Shown here: piece after piece, positions 11,394 through 24,274 of the stretch | Layout: each line of letters opens with the position of its first letter | Numbering within the stretch: position 1 is the first letter of the stretch | Source of the DNA: Osmia lignaria lignaria | Taxonomy: Eukaryota; Arthropoda; Insecta; Hymenoptera; Megachilidae | Direction: 5' to 3' | Assembly: GCF_051020975.1 (NCBI RefSeq) | Contig: NW_027478160.1 | Location: 13,228,001 to 13,292,000 of the forward strand | Length of the DNA stretch: 64,000 nt | Program-made: the position numbers and the translations under genes | The notes under the pieces: model-generated | What the model was told of the DNA's origin: nothing | Database searches by the model: none | The model's input: the letters and a program-made list of their open reading frames with translations, nothing else

Positions 11394-13969
11394 TTGCAGA
11401 TATATCTCAAGGGAAGGGGCCTGCCGGACATATTTCGAGATATTTGTTCTTCTTGTTGTTCTTCTTCTGCACAGCTAAGCTGGAAGTGGCATTTGCAGCT
11501 CGCAATAGTGCAGAGTTATCTCAAAGAAAGGGGCCACGGTGTTTCTGTATCTCTATTATGTTGGTGCTGCTTCGGAACTTTTAAATATCTTGATATATCT
11601 CGAGAACTACGCATCTGATCAAAAAATATCATAGAACATGAAAAGTAGGAAACTTAATTCTCTACAAAAAAGGTCTCTTAACATTTTGCCATAGCTCTCT
11701 TCGTTTCCGAGATATTTGCAGATTTATCTCAAGGGAAGGGTCCTGATGGACATATTTCGAGATATTTCTTCTTCTTGTTGTTCTTCTTCTGCACAGCTAA
11801 ACTGGAAGTGGCATTTCCAGCTCGCAATCGTGCAGAGTTATCTCAAAGAAAGGGGCCACGGTGTTTCTGTATCTCTATTATGTTGGTGCGGCTTCGGAAC
11901 TTTTAAATATCTTGATATATCTCGAGAACTACGCATCTGATCAAAAAATATCATAGAACATAAAAAGTAGGAAACTTAATTCTCTACAAAAAAGGTCTCT
12001 TAACATTTTGCCATAGCTCGCTTCGTTTCCGAGATATTTGCAGATTTATCTCAAGGGAAGGGGCCTGTCGGACATATTTCGAGATATTTCTTCTTCTTGT
12101 TGTTCTTCTTCTGCACAGCTAAGCTGGAAGTGGCATTTGCGGCTCGCACTAGTGCAGAGTTATCTCAAAGAAAGGGGCCACGGTGTTTCTGTATCTCTAT
12201 TATGTTGGTGCGGCTTCGGAACTTTTAAATATCTCGATATATCTCGAAAACTACGCTTCTGATCAAAAAATATCATAGAACATAAATTGTAGGAATCATA
12301 ATTCTCTACAAAAAACGTCTCTTAACATTTTGCCATAGCTCGCTTCGTTTCCGAGATATTTGCAGATTCAGCTCAAAGGAACGGGCCTGACGGACATATT
12401 TCGAGATACTTCTTCTTCTTGTTGTTCTTCCTCTGCACAGCTAAGCTGGAAGTGGCATTTGCAGCTCGCAATAGTGCAGAGTTATCTCAAAGAAAGGGGC
12501 CACGGTGTTTCTGTATCTCTATTATGTCGGTGCGGCTTCGGAACTTTTAAATATCTTGATATATCTCGAGAACTACGCATCTGATCAAAAAACATCATAG
12601 AACATAAAAAGTAGGAAACTTAATTCTCTACAAAAAAGGTCTCTTAACATTTTGCCATAGCTCGCTTCGTTTCCGAGATATTTGCAGATTTATCTCAAGG
12701 GAAGGGGCCTGTCGGACATATTTCGAGATATTTCTTCTTCTTGTTGTTCTTCTTCTGCACAGCTAAGCTGGAAGTGGCATTTGCGGCTCGCACTAGTGCA
12801 GAGTTATCTCAAAGAAAGGGGCCACGGTGTTTCTGTATCTCTATTATGTTGGTGCGGCTTCGGAACTTTTAAATATCTCGATATATCTCGAAAACTACGC
12901 TTCTGATCAAAAAATATCATAGAACATAAATTGTAGGAAACATAATTCTCTACAAAAAACGTCTCTTAACATTTTGCCATAGCTCGCTTCGTTTCCGAGA
13001 TATTTGCAGATTCAGCTCAAAGGAACGGGCCTGACGGACATATTTCGAGATACTTCTTCTTCTTGTTGTTCTTCCTCTGCACAGCTAAGCTGGAAGTGGC
13101 ATTTGCAGCTCGCAATAGTGCAGAGTTATCTCAAAGAAAGGGGCCACGGTGTTTCTGTATCTCTATTACGTTGGTGCGGCTTCGGAACTTTTAAATATCT
13201 TGATATATCTCGAGAACTACGCATCTGATCAAAAAACATCATAGAACATAAAAAGTAGGAAACTTAATTCTCTACAAAAAAGGTCTCTTAACATTTTGCC
13301 ATAGCTCGCTTCGTTTCCGAGATATTTGCAGATTTATCTCAAGGGAAGGGGCCTGACGGACATATTTCGAGATATTTCTTCTTCTTGTTGTTCTTCTTCT
13401 GCACAGCTGAGCTGGAAGTGGCATTTGCAGGTCGCAATAGTGCAGAGTTATCTCAAAGAAAGGGGCCACGGTGTTTCTGTATCTCTATTATGTTGGTGCG
13501 GCTTCGGAACTTTTAAATATCTCGATATATCTCGAAAACTACGCTTCTGATCAAAAAATATCATAGAACATAAATTGTAGGAAACATAATTCTCTACAAA
13601 AAAGGTATCTTAACATTTTGCCATAGCTCGCTTCGTTTCCGAGATATTTGCAGATATATCTCAAGGGAAGGGGCCTGACGGACATATTTCGAGATATTTC
13701 TTCTTCTTGTTGTTCTTCTTCTGCACAGCTGAGCTGGAAGTGGCATTTGCAGGTCGCAATAGTGCAGAGTTATCTCAAAGAAAGGGGCCACGGTGTTTCT
13801 GTATCTCTATTATGTTGGTGCGGCTTCGGAACTTTTAAATATCTCGATATATCTCGAAAACTACGCTTCTGATCAAAAAATATCATAGAACATAAATTGT
13901 AGGAAACATAATTCTCTACAAAAAAGGTATCTTAACATTTTGCCATAGCTCGCTTCGTTTCCGAGATAT
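11394..13969 (+). repeat. 8-monomer higher-order unit, P M S Q S Q V P/V (2576 bp)
   Basis: The monomers starting at 11394, 11716, 12038, 12360, 12682, 13004, 13326 and 13648 belong to the classes P (GCCGG, GTGCTGC), M (CCTGATGG, AAACTGG), S (CTGTCGG, GCACTAG), Qa, S, Qa, V (GCAGGTCGC) and a P/V chimera. The next P at 13970 starts a new cycle. Confidence 0.8.
13648..13969 (+). repeat. Chimeric P/V monomer (single-monomer duplication type)
   Basis: The preceding spacer (AAGGTATCTT) and the first bases (GCAGATATATC) are P-type. From GACGG at about 13678 onward the copy is V-type (GAGCTGG, GCAGGTCGC, K-type end). It lies between a V (13326) and a P (13970), exactly where an unequal exchange would insert one extra chimeric monomer. 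The switch is between about 13656 and 13678. Confidence 0.8.
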
Positions 13970-15579
13970 TTGCAGATATATCTCAAGGGAAGGGGCCTGC
14001 CGGACATATTTCGAGATATTTCTTCTTCTTGTTGTTCTTCTTCTGCACAGCTAAGCTGGAAGTGGCATTTACAGCTCGCAATAGTGCAGAGTTATCTCAA
14101 AGAAAGGGGCCACGGTGTTTCTGTATCTCTATTATGTTGGTGCTGCTTCGGAACTTTTAAATATCTTGATATATCTCGAGAACTACGCATCTGATCAAAA
14201 AATATCATAGAACATGAAAAGTAGGAAACTTAATTCTCTACAAAAAAGGTCTCTTAACATTTTGCCATAGCTCTCTTCGTTTCCGAGATATTTGCAGATT
14301 TATCTCAAGGGAAGGGTCCTGATGGACATATTTCGAGATATTTCTTCTTCTTGTTGTTCTTCTTCTGCACAGCTAAACTGGAAGTGGCATTTCCAGCTCG
14401 CAATCGTGCAGAGTTATCTCAAAGAAAGGGGCCACGGTGTTTCTGTATCTCTATTATGTTGGTGCGGCTTCGGAACTTTTAAATATCTTGATATATCTCG
14501 AGAACTACGCATCTGATCAAAAAATATCATAGAATATAAAAAGTAGGAAACTTAATTCTCTACAAAAAAGGTCTCTTAACATTTTGCCATAGCTCGCTTC
14601 GTTTCCGAGATATTTGCAGATTTATCTCAAGGGAAGGGGCCTGTCGGACATATTTCGAGATATTTCTTCTTCTTGTTGTTCTTCTTCTGCACAGCTAAGC
14701 TGGAAGTGGCATTTGCGGCTCGCACTAGTGCAGAGTTATCTCAAAGAAAGGGGCCACGGTGTTTCTGTATCTCTATTATGTTGGTGCGGCTTCGGAACTT
14801 TTAAATATCTCGATATATCTCGAAAACTACGCTTCTGATCAAAAAATATCATAGAACATAAATTGTAGGAAACATAATTCTCTACAAAAAACGTCTCTTA
14901 ACATTTTGCCATAGCTCGCTTCGTTTCCGAGATATTTGCAGATTCAGCTCAAAGGAACGGGCCTGACGGACATATTTCGAGATACTTCTTCTTCTTGTTG
15001 TTCTTCCTCTGCACAGCTAAGCTGGAAGTGGCATTTGCAGCTCGCAATAGTGCAGAGTTATCTCAAAGAAAGGGGCCACGGTGTTTCTGTATCTCTATTA
15101 TGTTGGTGCGGCTTCGGAACTTTTAAATATCTTGATATATCTCGAGAACTACGCATCTGATCAAAAAACATCATAGAACATAAAAAGTAGGAAACTTAAT
15201 TCTCTACAAAAAAGGTCTCTTAACATTTTGCCATAGCTCGCTTCGTTTCCGAGATATTTGCAGATTTATCTCAAGGGAAGGGGCCTGACGGACATATTTC
15301 GAGATATTTCTTCTTCTTGTTGTTCTTCTTCTGCACAGCTGAGCTGGAAGTGGCATTTGCAGGTCGCAATAGTGCAGAGTTATCTCAAAGAAAGGGGCCA
15401 CGGTGTTTCTGTATCTCTATTATGTTGGTGCGGCTTCGGAACTTTTAAATATCTCGATATATCTCGAAAACTACGCTTCTGATCAAAAAATATCATAGAA
15501 CATAAATTGTAGGAAACATAATTCTCTACAAAAAAGGTATCTTAACATTTTGCCATAGCTCGCTTCGTTTCCGAGATAT
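13970..15579 (+). repeat. 5-mer higher-order repeat P M S Q V (1610 bp)
   Basis: The monomers at 13970 (P), 14292 (M), 14614 (S), 14936 (Qa) and 15258 (V) form one cycle. The spacer after M has the AGAATATAAAAAG variant, which is also found after M at 15902 and 18478. Confidence 0.85.
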
Positions 15580-18155
15580 TTGCAGATATATCTCAAGGGA
15601 AGGGGCCTGCCGGACATATTTCGAGATATTTCTTCTTCTTGTTGTTCTTCTTCTGCACAGCTAAGCTGGAAGTGGCATTTACAGCTCGCAATAGTGCAGA
15701 GTTATCTCAAAGAAAGGGGCCACGGTGTTTCTGTATCTCTATTATGTTGGTGCTGCTTCGGAACTTTTAAATATCTTGATATATCTCGAGAACTACGCAT
15801 CTGATCAAAAAATATCATAGAACATGAAAAGTAGGAAACTTAATTCTCTACAAAAAAGGTCTCTTAACATTTTGCCATAGCTCTCTTCGTTTCCGAGATA
15901 TTTGCAGATTTATCTCAAGGGAAGGGTCCTGATGGACATATTTCGAGATATTTCTTCTTCTTGTTGTTCTTCTTCTGCACAGCTAAACTGGAAGTGGCAT
16001 TTCCAGCTCGCAATCGTGCAGAGTTATCTCAAAGAAAGGGGCCACGGTGTTTCTGTATCTCTATTATGTTGGTGCGGCTTCGGAACTTTTAAATATCTTG
16101 ATATATCTCGAGAACTACGCATCTGATCAAAAAATATCATAGAATATAAAAAGTAGGAAACTTAATTCTCTACAAAAAAGGTCTCTTAACATTTTGCCAT
16201 AGCTCGCTTCGTTTCCGAGATATTTGCAGATTTATCTCAAGGGAAGGGGCCTGTCGGACATATTTCGAGATATTTCTTCTTCTTGTTGTTCTTCTTCTGC
16301 ACAGCTAAGCTGGAAGTGGCATTTGCGGCTCGCACTAGTGCAGAGTTATCTCAAAGAAAGGGGCCACGGTGTTTCTGTATCTCTATTATGTTGGTGCGGC
16401 TTCGGAACTTTTAAATATCTCGATATATCTCGAAAACTACGCTTCTGATCAAAAAATATCATAGAACATAAATTGTAGGAAACATAATTCTCTACAAAAA
16501 ACGTCTCTTAACATTTTGCCATAGCTCGCTTCGTTTCCGAGATATTTGCAGATTCAGCTCAAAGGAACGGGCCTGACGGACATATTTCGAGATACTTCTT
16601 CTTCTTGTTGTTCTTCCTCTGCACAGCTAAGCTGGAAGTGGCATTTGCAGCTCGCAATAGTGCAGAGTTATCTCAAAGAAAGGGGCCACGGTGTTTCTGT
16701 ATCTCTATTATGTTGGTGCGGCTTCGGAACTTTTAAATATCTCGATATATCTCGAAAACTACGCTTCTGATCAAAAAATATCATAGAACATAAATTGTAG
16801 GAAACAGAATTCTCTACAAAAAAGGTCTCTTAACATTTTGCCAAAGCTCGCTTCGTTTCCGAGATATTTGCAGATATATCTCAAGGGAAGGGGCCTGACG
16901 GACATATTTCGAGATATTTCTACTTCTTGTTGTTCTTCTTCTGCACAGCTAAGCTGGAAGTGGCATTTACAGCTCGCAATAGTGCAGAGTTATCTCAAAG
17001 AAAGGGGCCACGGTGTTTCTGTATCTCTATTATGTTGGTGCGGCTTTGGAACTTTTAAATATCTTGATATATCTCGAGAACTACGCATCTGATCAAAAAA
17101 TATCATAGAACATAAAAAGTAGGAAACTTAATTCTCTACAAAAAAGGTCTCTTAACATTTTGCCATAGCTCGCTTCGTTTCCGAGATATTTGCAGATTTA
17201 TCTCAAGGGAAGGGGCCTGTCGGACATATTTCGAGATATTTCTTCTTCTTGTTGTTCTTCTTCTGCACAGCTAAGCTGGAAGTGGCATTTGCGGCTCGCA
17301 CTAGTGCAGAGTTATCTCAAAGAAAGGGGCCACGGTGTTTCTGTATCTCTATTATGTTGGTGCGGCTTCGGAACTTTTAAATATCTCGATATATCTCGAA
17401 AACTACGCTTCTGATCAAAAAATATCATAGAACATAAATTGTAGGAAACATAATTCTCTACAAAAAATGTCTCTTAACATTTTGCCATAGCTCGCTTCGT
17501 TTCCGAGATATTTGCAGATTCAGCTCAAAGGAACGGGCCTGACGGACATATTTCGAGATACTTCTTCTTCTTGTTGTTCTTCCTCTGCACAGCTAAGCTG
17601 GAAGTGGCATTTGCAGCTCGCAATAGTGCAGAGTTATCTCAAAGAAAGGGGCCACGGTGTTTCTGTATCTCTATTATGTTGGTGCGGCTTCGGAACTTTT
17701 AAATATCTTGATATATCTCGAGAACTACGCATCTGATCAAAAAACATCATAGAACATAAAAAGTAGGAAACTTAATTCTCTACAAAAAAGGTCTCTTAAC
17801 ATTTTGCCATAGCTCGCTTCGTTTCCGAGATATTTGCAGATTTATCTCAAGGGAAGGGGCCTGACGGACATATTTCGAGATATTTCTTCTTCTTGTTGTT
17901 CTTCTTCTGCACAGCTGAGCTGGAAGTGGCATTTGCAGGTCGCAATAGTGCAGAGTTATCTCAAAGAAAGGGGCCACGGTGTTTCTGTATCTCTATTATG
18001 TTGGTGCGGCTTCGGAACTTTTAAATATCTCGATATATCTCGAAAACTACGCTTCTGATCAAAAAATATCATAGAACATAAATTGTAGGAAACATAATTC
18101 TCTACAAAAAAGGTATCTTAACATTTTGCCATAGCTCGCTTCGTTTCCGAGATAT
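15580..18155 (+). repeat. 8-mer higher-order repeat P M S Q' T S Q V, copy 1 (2576 bp)
   Basis: This has the 5-mer order with three extra monomers. The monomers start at 15580, 15902, 16224, 16546, 16868, 17190, 17512 and 17834. T is marked by CCAAAGCTCGC, TTCTACTTC and GGCTTTGG. Q' has a Qa start but a K-type end. The spacer before the second Q has AAAAAATGTCTC in place of ACGTCTC, shared only with the next copy nearby. Confidence 0.9.
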
Positions 18156-20731
18156 TTGCAGATATATCTCAAGGGAAGGGGCCTGCCGGACATATTTCGA
18201 GATATTTCTTCTTCTTGTTGTTCTTCTTCTGCACAGCTAAGCTGGAAGTGGCATTTACAGCTCGCAATAGTGCAGAGTTATCTCAAAGAAAGGGGCCACG
18301 GTGTTTCTGTATCTCTATTATGTTGGTGCTGCTTCGGAACTTTTAAATATCTTGATATATCTCGAGAACTACGCATCTGATCAAAAAATATCATAGAACA
18401 TGAAAAGTAGGAAACTTAATTCTCTACAAAAAAGGTCTCTTAACATTTTGCCATAGCTCTCTTCGTTTCCGAGATATTTGCAGATTTATCTCAAGGGAAG
18501 GGTCCTGATGGACATATTTCGAGATATTTCTTCTTCTTGTTGTTCTTCTTCTGCACAGCTAAACTGGAAGTGGCATTTCCAGCTCGCAATCGTGCAGAGT
18601 TATCTCAAAGAAAGGGGCCACGGTGTTTCTGTATCTCTATTATGTTGGTGCGGCTTCGGAACTTTTAAATATCTTGATATATCTCGAGAACTACGCATCT
18701 GATCAAAAAATATCATAGAATATAAAAAGTAGGAAACTTAATTCTCTACAAAAAAGGTCTCTTAACATTTTGCCATAGCTCGCTTCGTTTCCGAGATATT
18801 TGCAGATTTATCTCAAGGGAAGGGGCCTGTCGGACATATTTCGAGATATTTCTTCTTCTTGTTGTTCTTCTTCTGCACAGCTAAGCTGGAAGTGGCATTT
18901 GCGGCTCGCACTAGTGCAGAGTTATCTCAAAGAAAGGGGCCACGGTGTTTCTGTATCTCTATTATGTTGGTGCGGCTTCGGAACTTTTAAATATCTCGAT
19001 ATATCTCGAAAACTACGCTTCTGATCAAAAAATATCATAGAACATAAATTGTAGGAAACATAATTCTCTACAAAAAACGTCTCTTAACATTTTGCCATAG
19101 CTCGCTTCGTTTCCGAGATATTTGCAGATTCAGCTCAAAGGAACGGGCCTGACGGACATATTTCGAGATACTTCTTCTTCTTGTTGTTCTTCCTCTGCAC
19201 AGCTAAGCTGGAAGTGGCATTTGCAGCTCGCAATAGTGCAGAGTTATCTCAAAGAAAGGGGCCACGGTGTTTCTGTATCTCTATTATGTTGGTGCGGCTT
19301 CGGAACTTTTAAATATCTCGATATATCTCGAAAACTACGCTTCTGATCAAAAAATATCATAGAACATAAATTGTAGGAAACAGAATTCTCTACAAAAAAG
19401 GTCTCTTAACATTTTGCCAAAGCTCGCTTCGTTTCCGAGATATTTGCAGATATATCTCAAGGGAAGGGGCCTGACGGACATATTTCGAGATATTTCTACT
19501 TCTTGTTGTTCTTCTTCTGCACAGCTAAGCTGGAAGTGGCATTTACAGCTCGCAATAGTGCAGAGTTATCTCAAAGAAAGGGGCCACGGTGTTTCTGTAT
19601 CTCTATTATGTTGGTGCGGCTTTGGAACTTTTAAATATCTTGATATATCTCGAGAACTACGCATCTGATCAAAAAATATCATAGAACATAAAAAGTAGGA
19701 AACTTAATTCTCTACAAAAAAGGTCTCTTAACATTTTGCCATAGCTCGCTTCGTTTCCGAGATATTTGCAGATTTATCTCAAGGGAAGGGGCCTGTCGGA
19801 CATATTTCGAGATATTTCTTCTTCTTGTTGTTCTTCTTCTGCACAGCTAAGCTGGAAGTGGCATTTGCGGCTCGCACTAGTGCAGAGTTATCTCAAAGAA
19901 AGGGGCCACGGTGTTTCTGTATCTCTATTATGTTGGTGCGGCTTCGGAACTTTTAAATATCTCGATATATCTCGAAAACTACGCTTCTGATCAAAAAATA
20001 TCATAGAACATAAATTGTAGGAAACATAATTCTCTACAAAAAATGTCTCTTAACATTTTGCCATAGCTCGCTTCGTTTCCGAGATATTTGCAGATTCAGC
20101 TCAAAGGAACGGGCCTGACGGACATATTTCGAGATACTTCTTCTTCTTGTTGTTCTTCCTCTGCACAGCTAAGCTGGAAGTGGCATTTGCAGCTCGCAAT
20201 AGTGCAGAGTTATCTCAAAGAAAGGGGCCACGGTGTTTCTGTATCTCTATTATGTTGGTGCGGCTTCGGAACTTTTAAATATCTTGATATATCTCGAGAA
20301 CTACGCATCTGATCAAAAAACATCATAGAACATAAAAAGTAGGAAACTTAATTCTCTACAAAAAAGGTCTCTTAACATTTTGCCATAGCTCGCTTCGTTT
20401 CCGAGATATTTGCAGATTTATCTCAAGGGAAGGGGCCTGACGGACATATTTCGAGATATTTCTTCTTCTTGTTGTTCTTCTTCTGCACAGCTGAGCTGGA
20501 AGTGGCATTTGCAGGTCGCAATAGTGCAGAGTTATCTCAAAGAAAGGGGCCACGGTGTTTCTGTATCTCTATTATGTTGGTGCGGCTTCGGAACTTTTAA
20601 ATATCTCGATATATCTCGAAAACTACGCTTCTGATCAAAAAATATCATAGAACATAAATTGTAGGAAACATAATTCTCTACAAAAAAGGTATCTTAACAT
20701 TTTGCCATAGCTCGCTTCGTTTCCGAGATAT
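18156..20731 (+). repeat. 8-mer higher-order repeat P M S Q' T S Q V, copy 2 (2576 bp)
   Basis: This is a monomer-by-monomer repeat of 15580-18155, including T (around 19414-19668) and the AAAAAATGTCTC spacer near 20040. I noticed no clear difference between the two copies by eye, which points to a recent duplication. Confidence 0.9.
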
Positions 20732-22341
20732 TTGCAGATATATCTCAAGGGAAGGGGCCTGCCGGACATATTTCGAGATATTTCTTCTTCTTGTTGTTCT
20801 TCTTCTGCACAGCTAAGCTGGAAGTGGCATTTACAGCTCGCAATAGTGCAGAGTTATCTCAAAGAAAGGGGCCACGGTGTTTCTGTATCTCTATTATGTT
20901 GGTGCTGCTTCGGAACTTTTAAATATCTTGATATATCTCGAGAACTACGCATCTGATCAAAAAATATCATAGAACATGAAAAGTAGGAAACTTAATTCTC
21001 TACAAAAAAGGTCTCTTAACATTTTGCCATAGCTCTCTTCGTTTCCGAGATATTTGCAGATTTATCTCAAGGGAAGGGTCCTGATGGACATATTTCGAGA
21101 TATTTCTTCTTCTTGTTGTTCTTCTTCTGCACAGCTAAACTGGAAGTGGCATTTCCAGCTCGCAATCGTGCAGAGTTATCTCAAAGAAAGGGGCCACGGT
21201 GTTTCTGTATCTCTATTATGTTGGTGCGGCTTCGGAACTTTTAAATATCTTGATATATCTCGAGAACTACGCATCTGATCAAAAAATATCATAGAACATA
21301 AAAAGTAGGAAACTTAATTCTCTACAAAAAAGGTCTCTTAACATTTTGCCATAGCTCGCTTCGTTTCCGAGATATTTGCAGATTTATCTCAAGGGAAGGG
21401 GCCTGTCGGACATATTTCGAGATATTTCTTCTTCTTGTTGTTCTTCTTCTGCACAGCTAAGCTGGAAGTGGCATTTGCGGCTCGCACTAGTGCAGAGTTA
21501 TCTCAAAGAAAGGGGCCACGGTGTTTCTGTATCTCTATTATGTTGGTGCGGCTTCGGAACTTTTAAATATCTCGATATATCTCGAAAACTACGCTTCTGA
21601 TCAAAAAATATCATAGAACATAAATTGTAGGAAACATAATTCTCTACAAAAAACGTCTCTTAACATTTTGCCATAGCTCGCTTCGTTTCCGAGATATTTG
21701 CAGATTCAGCTCAAAGGAACGGGCCTGACGGACATATTTCGAGATACTTCTTCTTCTTGTTGTTCTTCCTCTGCACAGCTAAGCTGGAAGTGGCATTTGC
21801 AGCTCGCAATAGTGCAGAGTTATCTCAAAGAAAGGGGCCACGGTGTTTCTGTATCTCTATTATGTTGGTGCGGCTTCGGAACTTTTAAATATCTTGATAT
21901 ATCTCGAGAACTACGCATCTGATCAAAAAACATCATAGAACATAAAAAGTAGGAAACTTAATTCTCTACAAAAAAGGTCTCTTAACATTTTGCCATAGCT
22001 CGCTTCGTTTCCGAGATATTTGCAGATTTATCTCAAGGGAAGGGGCCTGACGGACATATTTCGAGATATTTCTTCTTCTTGTTGTTCTTCTTCTGCACAG
22101 CTGAGCTGGAAGTGGCATTTGCAGGTCGCAATAGTGCAGAGTTATCTCAAAGAAAGGGGCCACGGTGTTTCTGTATCTCTATTATGTTGGTGCGGCTTCG
22201 GAACTTTTAAATATCTCGATATATCTCGAAAACTACGCTTCTGATCAAAAAATATCATAGAACATAAATTGTAGGAAACATAATTCTCTACAAAAAAGGT
22301 ATCTTAACATTTTGCCATAGCTCGCTTCGTTTCCGAGATAT
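20732..22341 (+). repeat. 5-mer higher-order repeat P M S Q V (1610 bp), second copy
   Basis: The monomers at 20732, 21054, 21376, 21698 and 22020 repeat the order seen at 13970-15579. The spacer after M reads AGAACATAAAAAG here in place of AGAATATAAAAAG, so this cycle is distinguishable from its neighbours. Confidence 0.85.
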
Positions 22342-23951
22342 TTGCAGATATATCTCAAGGGAAGGGGCCTGCCGGACATATTTCGAGATATTTCTTCTTC
22401 TTGTTGTTCTTCTTCTGCACAGCTAAGCTGGAAGTGGCATTTACAGCTCGCAATAGTGCAGAGTTATCTCAAAGAAAGGGGCCACGGTGTTTCTGTATCT
22501 CTATTATGTTGGTGCTGCTTCGGAACTTTTAAATATCTTGATATATCTCGAGAACTACGCATCTGATCAAAAAATATCATAGAACATGAAAAGTAGGAAA
22601 CTGAATTCTCTAAAAAAAAGGTCTGTTAACATTTCGCCATAGCTCGCTTCGTTTCCGAGATATTTGCAGATTCAGCTCAAAGGAACGGGCCTGACGGACA
22701 TATTTCGAGATACTTCTTCTTCTTGTTGTTCTTCCTCTGCACAGCTAAGCTGGAAGTGGCATTTGCAGCTCGCAATAGTGCAGAGTTATCTCAAAGAAAG
22801 GGGCCACGGTGTTTCTGTATCTCTATTATGTTGGTGCGGCTTCGGAACTTTTAAATATCTTGATATATCTCGAGAACTACGCACCTGATCAAAAAATATC
22901 ATAGAAGATAAAAAGTAGGAAACTTAATTCTCTACAGAAAAGGTCTCTTAACATTTCGCCATAGCTCGCTTCGTTTCCGAGATATTTGCAGATTTATCTC
23001 AAGGGAAGGGGCCTGTCGGACATATTTCGAGATATTTCTTCTTCTTGTTGTTCTTCTTCTGCACAGCTAAGCTGGAAGTGGCATTTGCGGCTCGCACTAG
23101 TGCAGAGTTATCTCAAAGAAAGGGGCCACGGTGTTTCTGTATCTCTATTATGTTGGTGCGGCTTCGGAACTTTTAAATATCTCGATATATCTCGAAAACT
23201 ACGCTTCTGATCAAAAAATATCATAGAACATAAATTGTAGGAAACCTAATTCTCTACAAAAAACGTCTCTTAACATTTTGCCATAGCTCGCTTCGTTTCC
23301 GAGATATTAGCAGATTTATCTCAAGGGAAGGGGCCTGACGGACATATTTCGAGATATTTCTTCTTCTTGTTGTTCTTCTTCTGCACAGCTAAGCTGGAAG
23401 TGGCATTTGCGGCTCGCACTAGTGCAGAGTTATCTCAAAGAAAGGGGCCACGGTGTTTCTGTATCTCTATTATGTTGGTGCGGCTTCGGAACTTTTAAAT
23501 ATCTCGATATATCTCGAAAACTACGCTTCTGATCAAAAAATATCATAGAACATAAATTGTAGGAAACAGAATTCTCTACAAAAAAGGTCTCTTAACATTT
23601 TGCCAAAGCTCGCTTCGTTTCCGAGATATTTGCAGATATATCTCAAGGGAAGGGGCCTGACGGACATATTTCGAGATATTTCTACTTCTTGTTGTTCTTC
23701 TTCTGCACAGCTAAGCTGGAAGTGGCATTTACAGCTCGCAATAGTGCAGAGTTATCTCAAAGAAAGGGGCCACGGTGTTTCTGTATCTCTATTATGTTGG
23801 TGCGGCTTTGGAACTTTTAAATATCTTGATATATCTCGAGAACTACGCATCTGATCAAAAAATATCATAGAACATAAAAAGTAGGAAACTTAATTCTCTA
23901 CAAAAAAGGTCTCTTAACATTTTGCCATAGCTCGCTTCGTTTCCGAGATAT

Positions 23952-24274
23952 TTGCAGATTTATCTCAAGGGAAGGGGCCTGACGGACATATTTCGAGATA
24001 TTTCTTCTTCTTGTTGTTCTTCTTCTGCACAGCTAAGCTGGAAGTGGCATTTACAGCTCGCAATCGTGCAGAGTTATCTCAAAGAAAGGGGCCACGGTGT
24101 TTCTGTATCTCTTATTATGTTGTTGCGGCTTCGGAACTTTTAAATATCTTGATATATCTCGAGAACTACGCATCTGATCAAAAAATATCATAGAACATAA
24201 AAAGTAGGAAACTTAATTCTCCACAATAAGGGTCTCTTAACATTTTGCCATAGCTCGCTTCGTTTCCGAGATAT
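23952..24274 (+). repeat. 323-bp monomer with a 1-bp insertion
   Basis: All other full forward monomers are 322 bp. Here GTATCTCTATTATG reads GTATCTCTTATTATG, an extra T at about 24112, which shifts the register of every later monomer by one base. It could be a real mutation or a homopolymer-type sequencing error. Confidence 0.85.
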
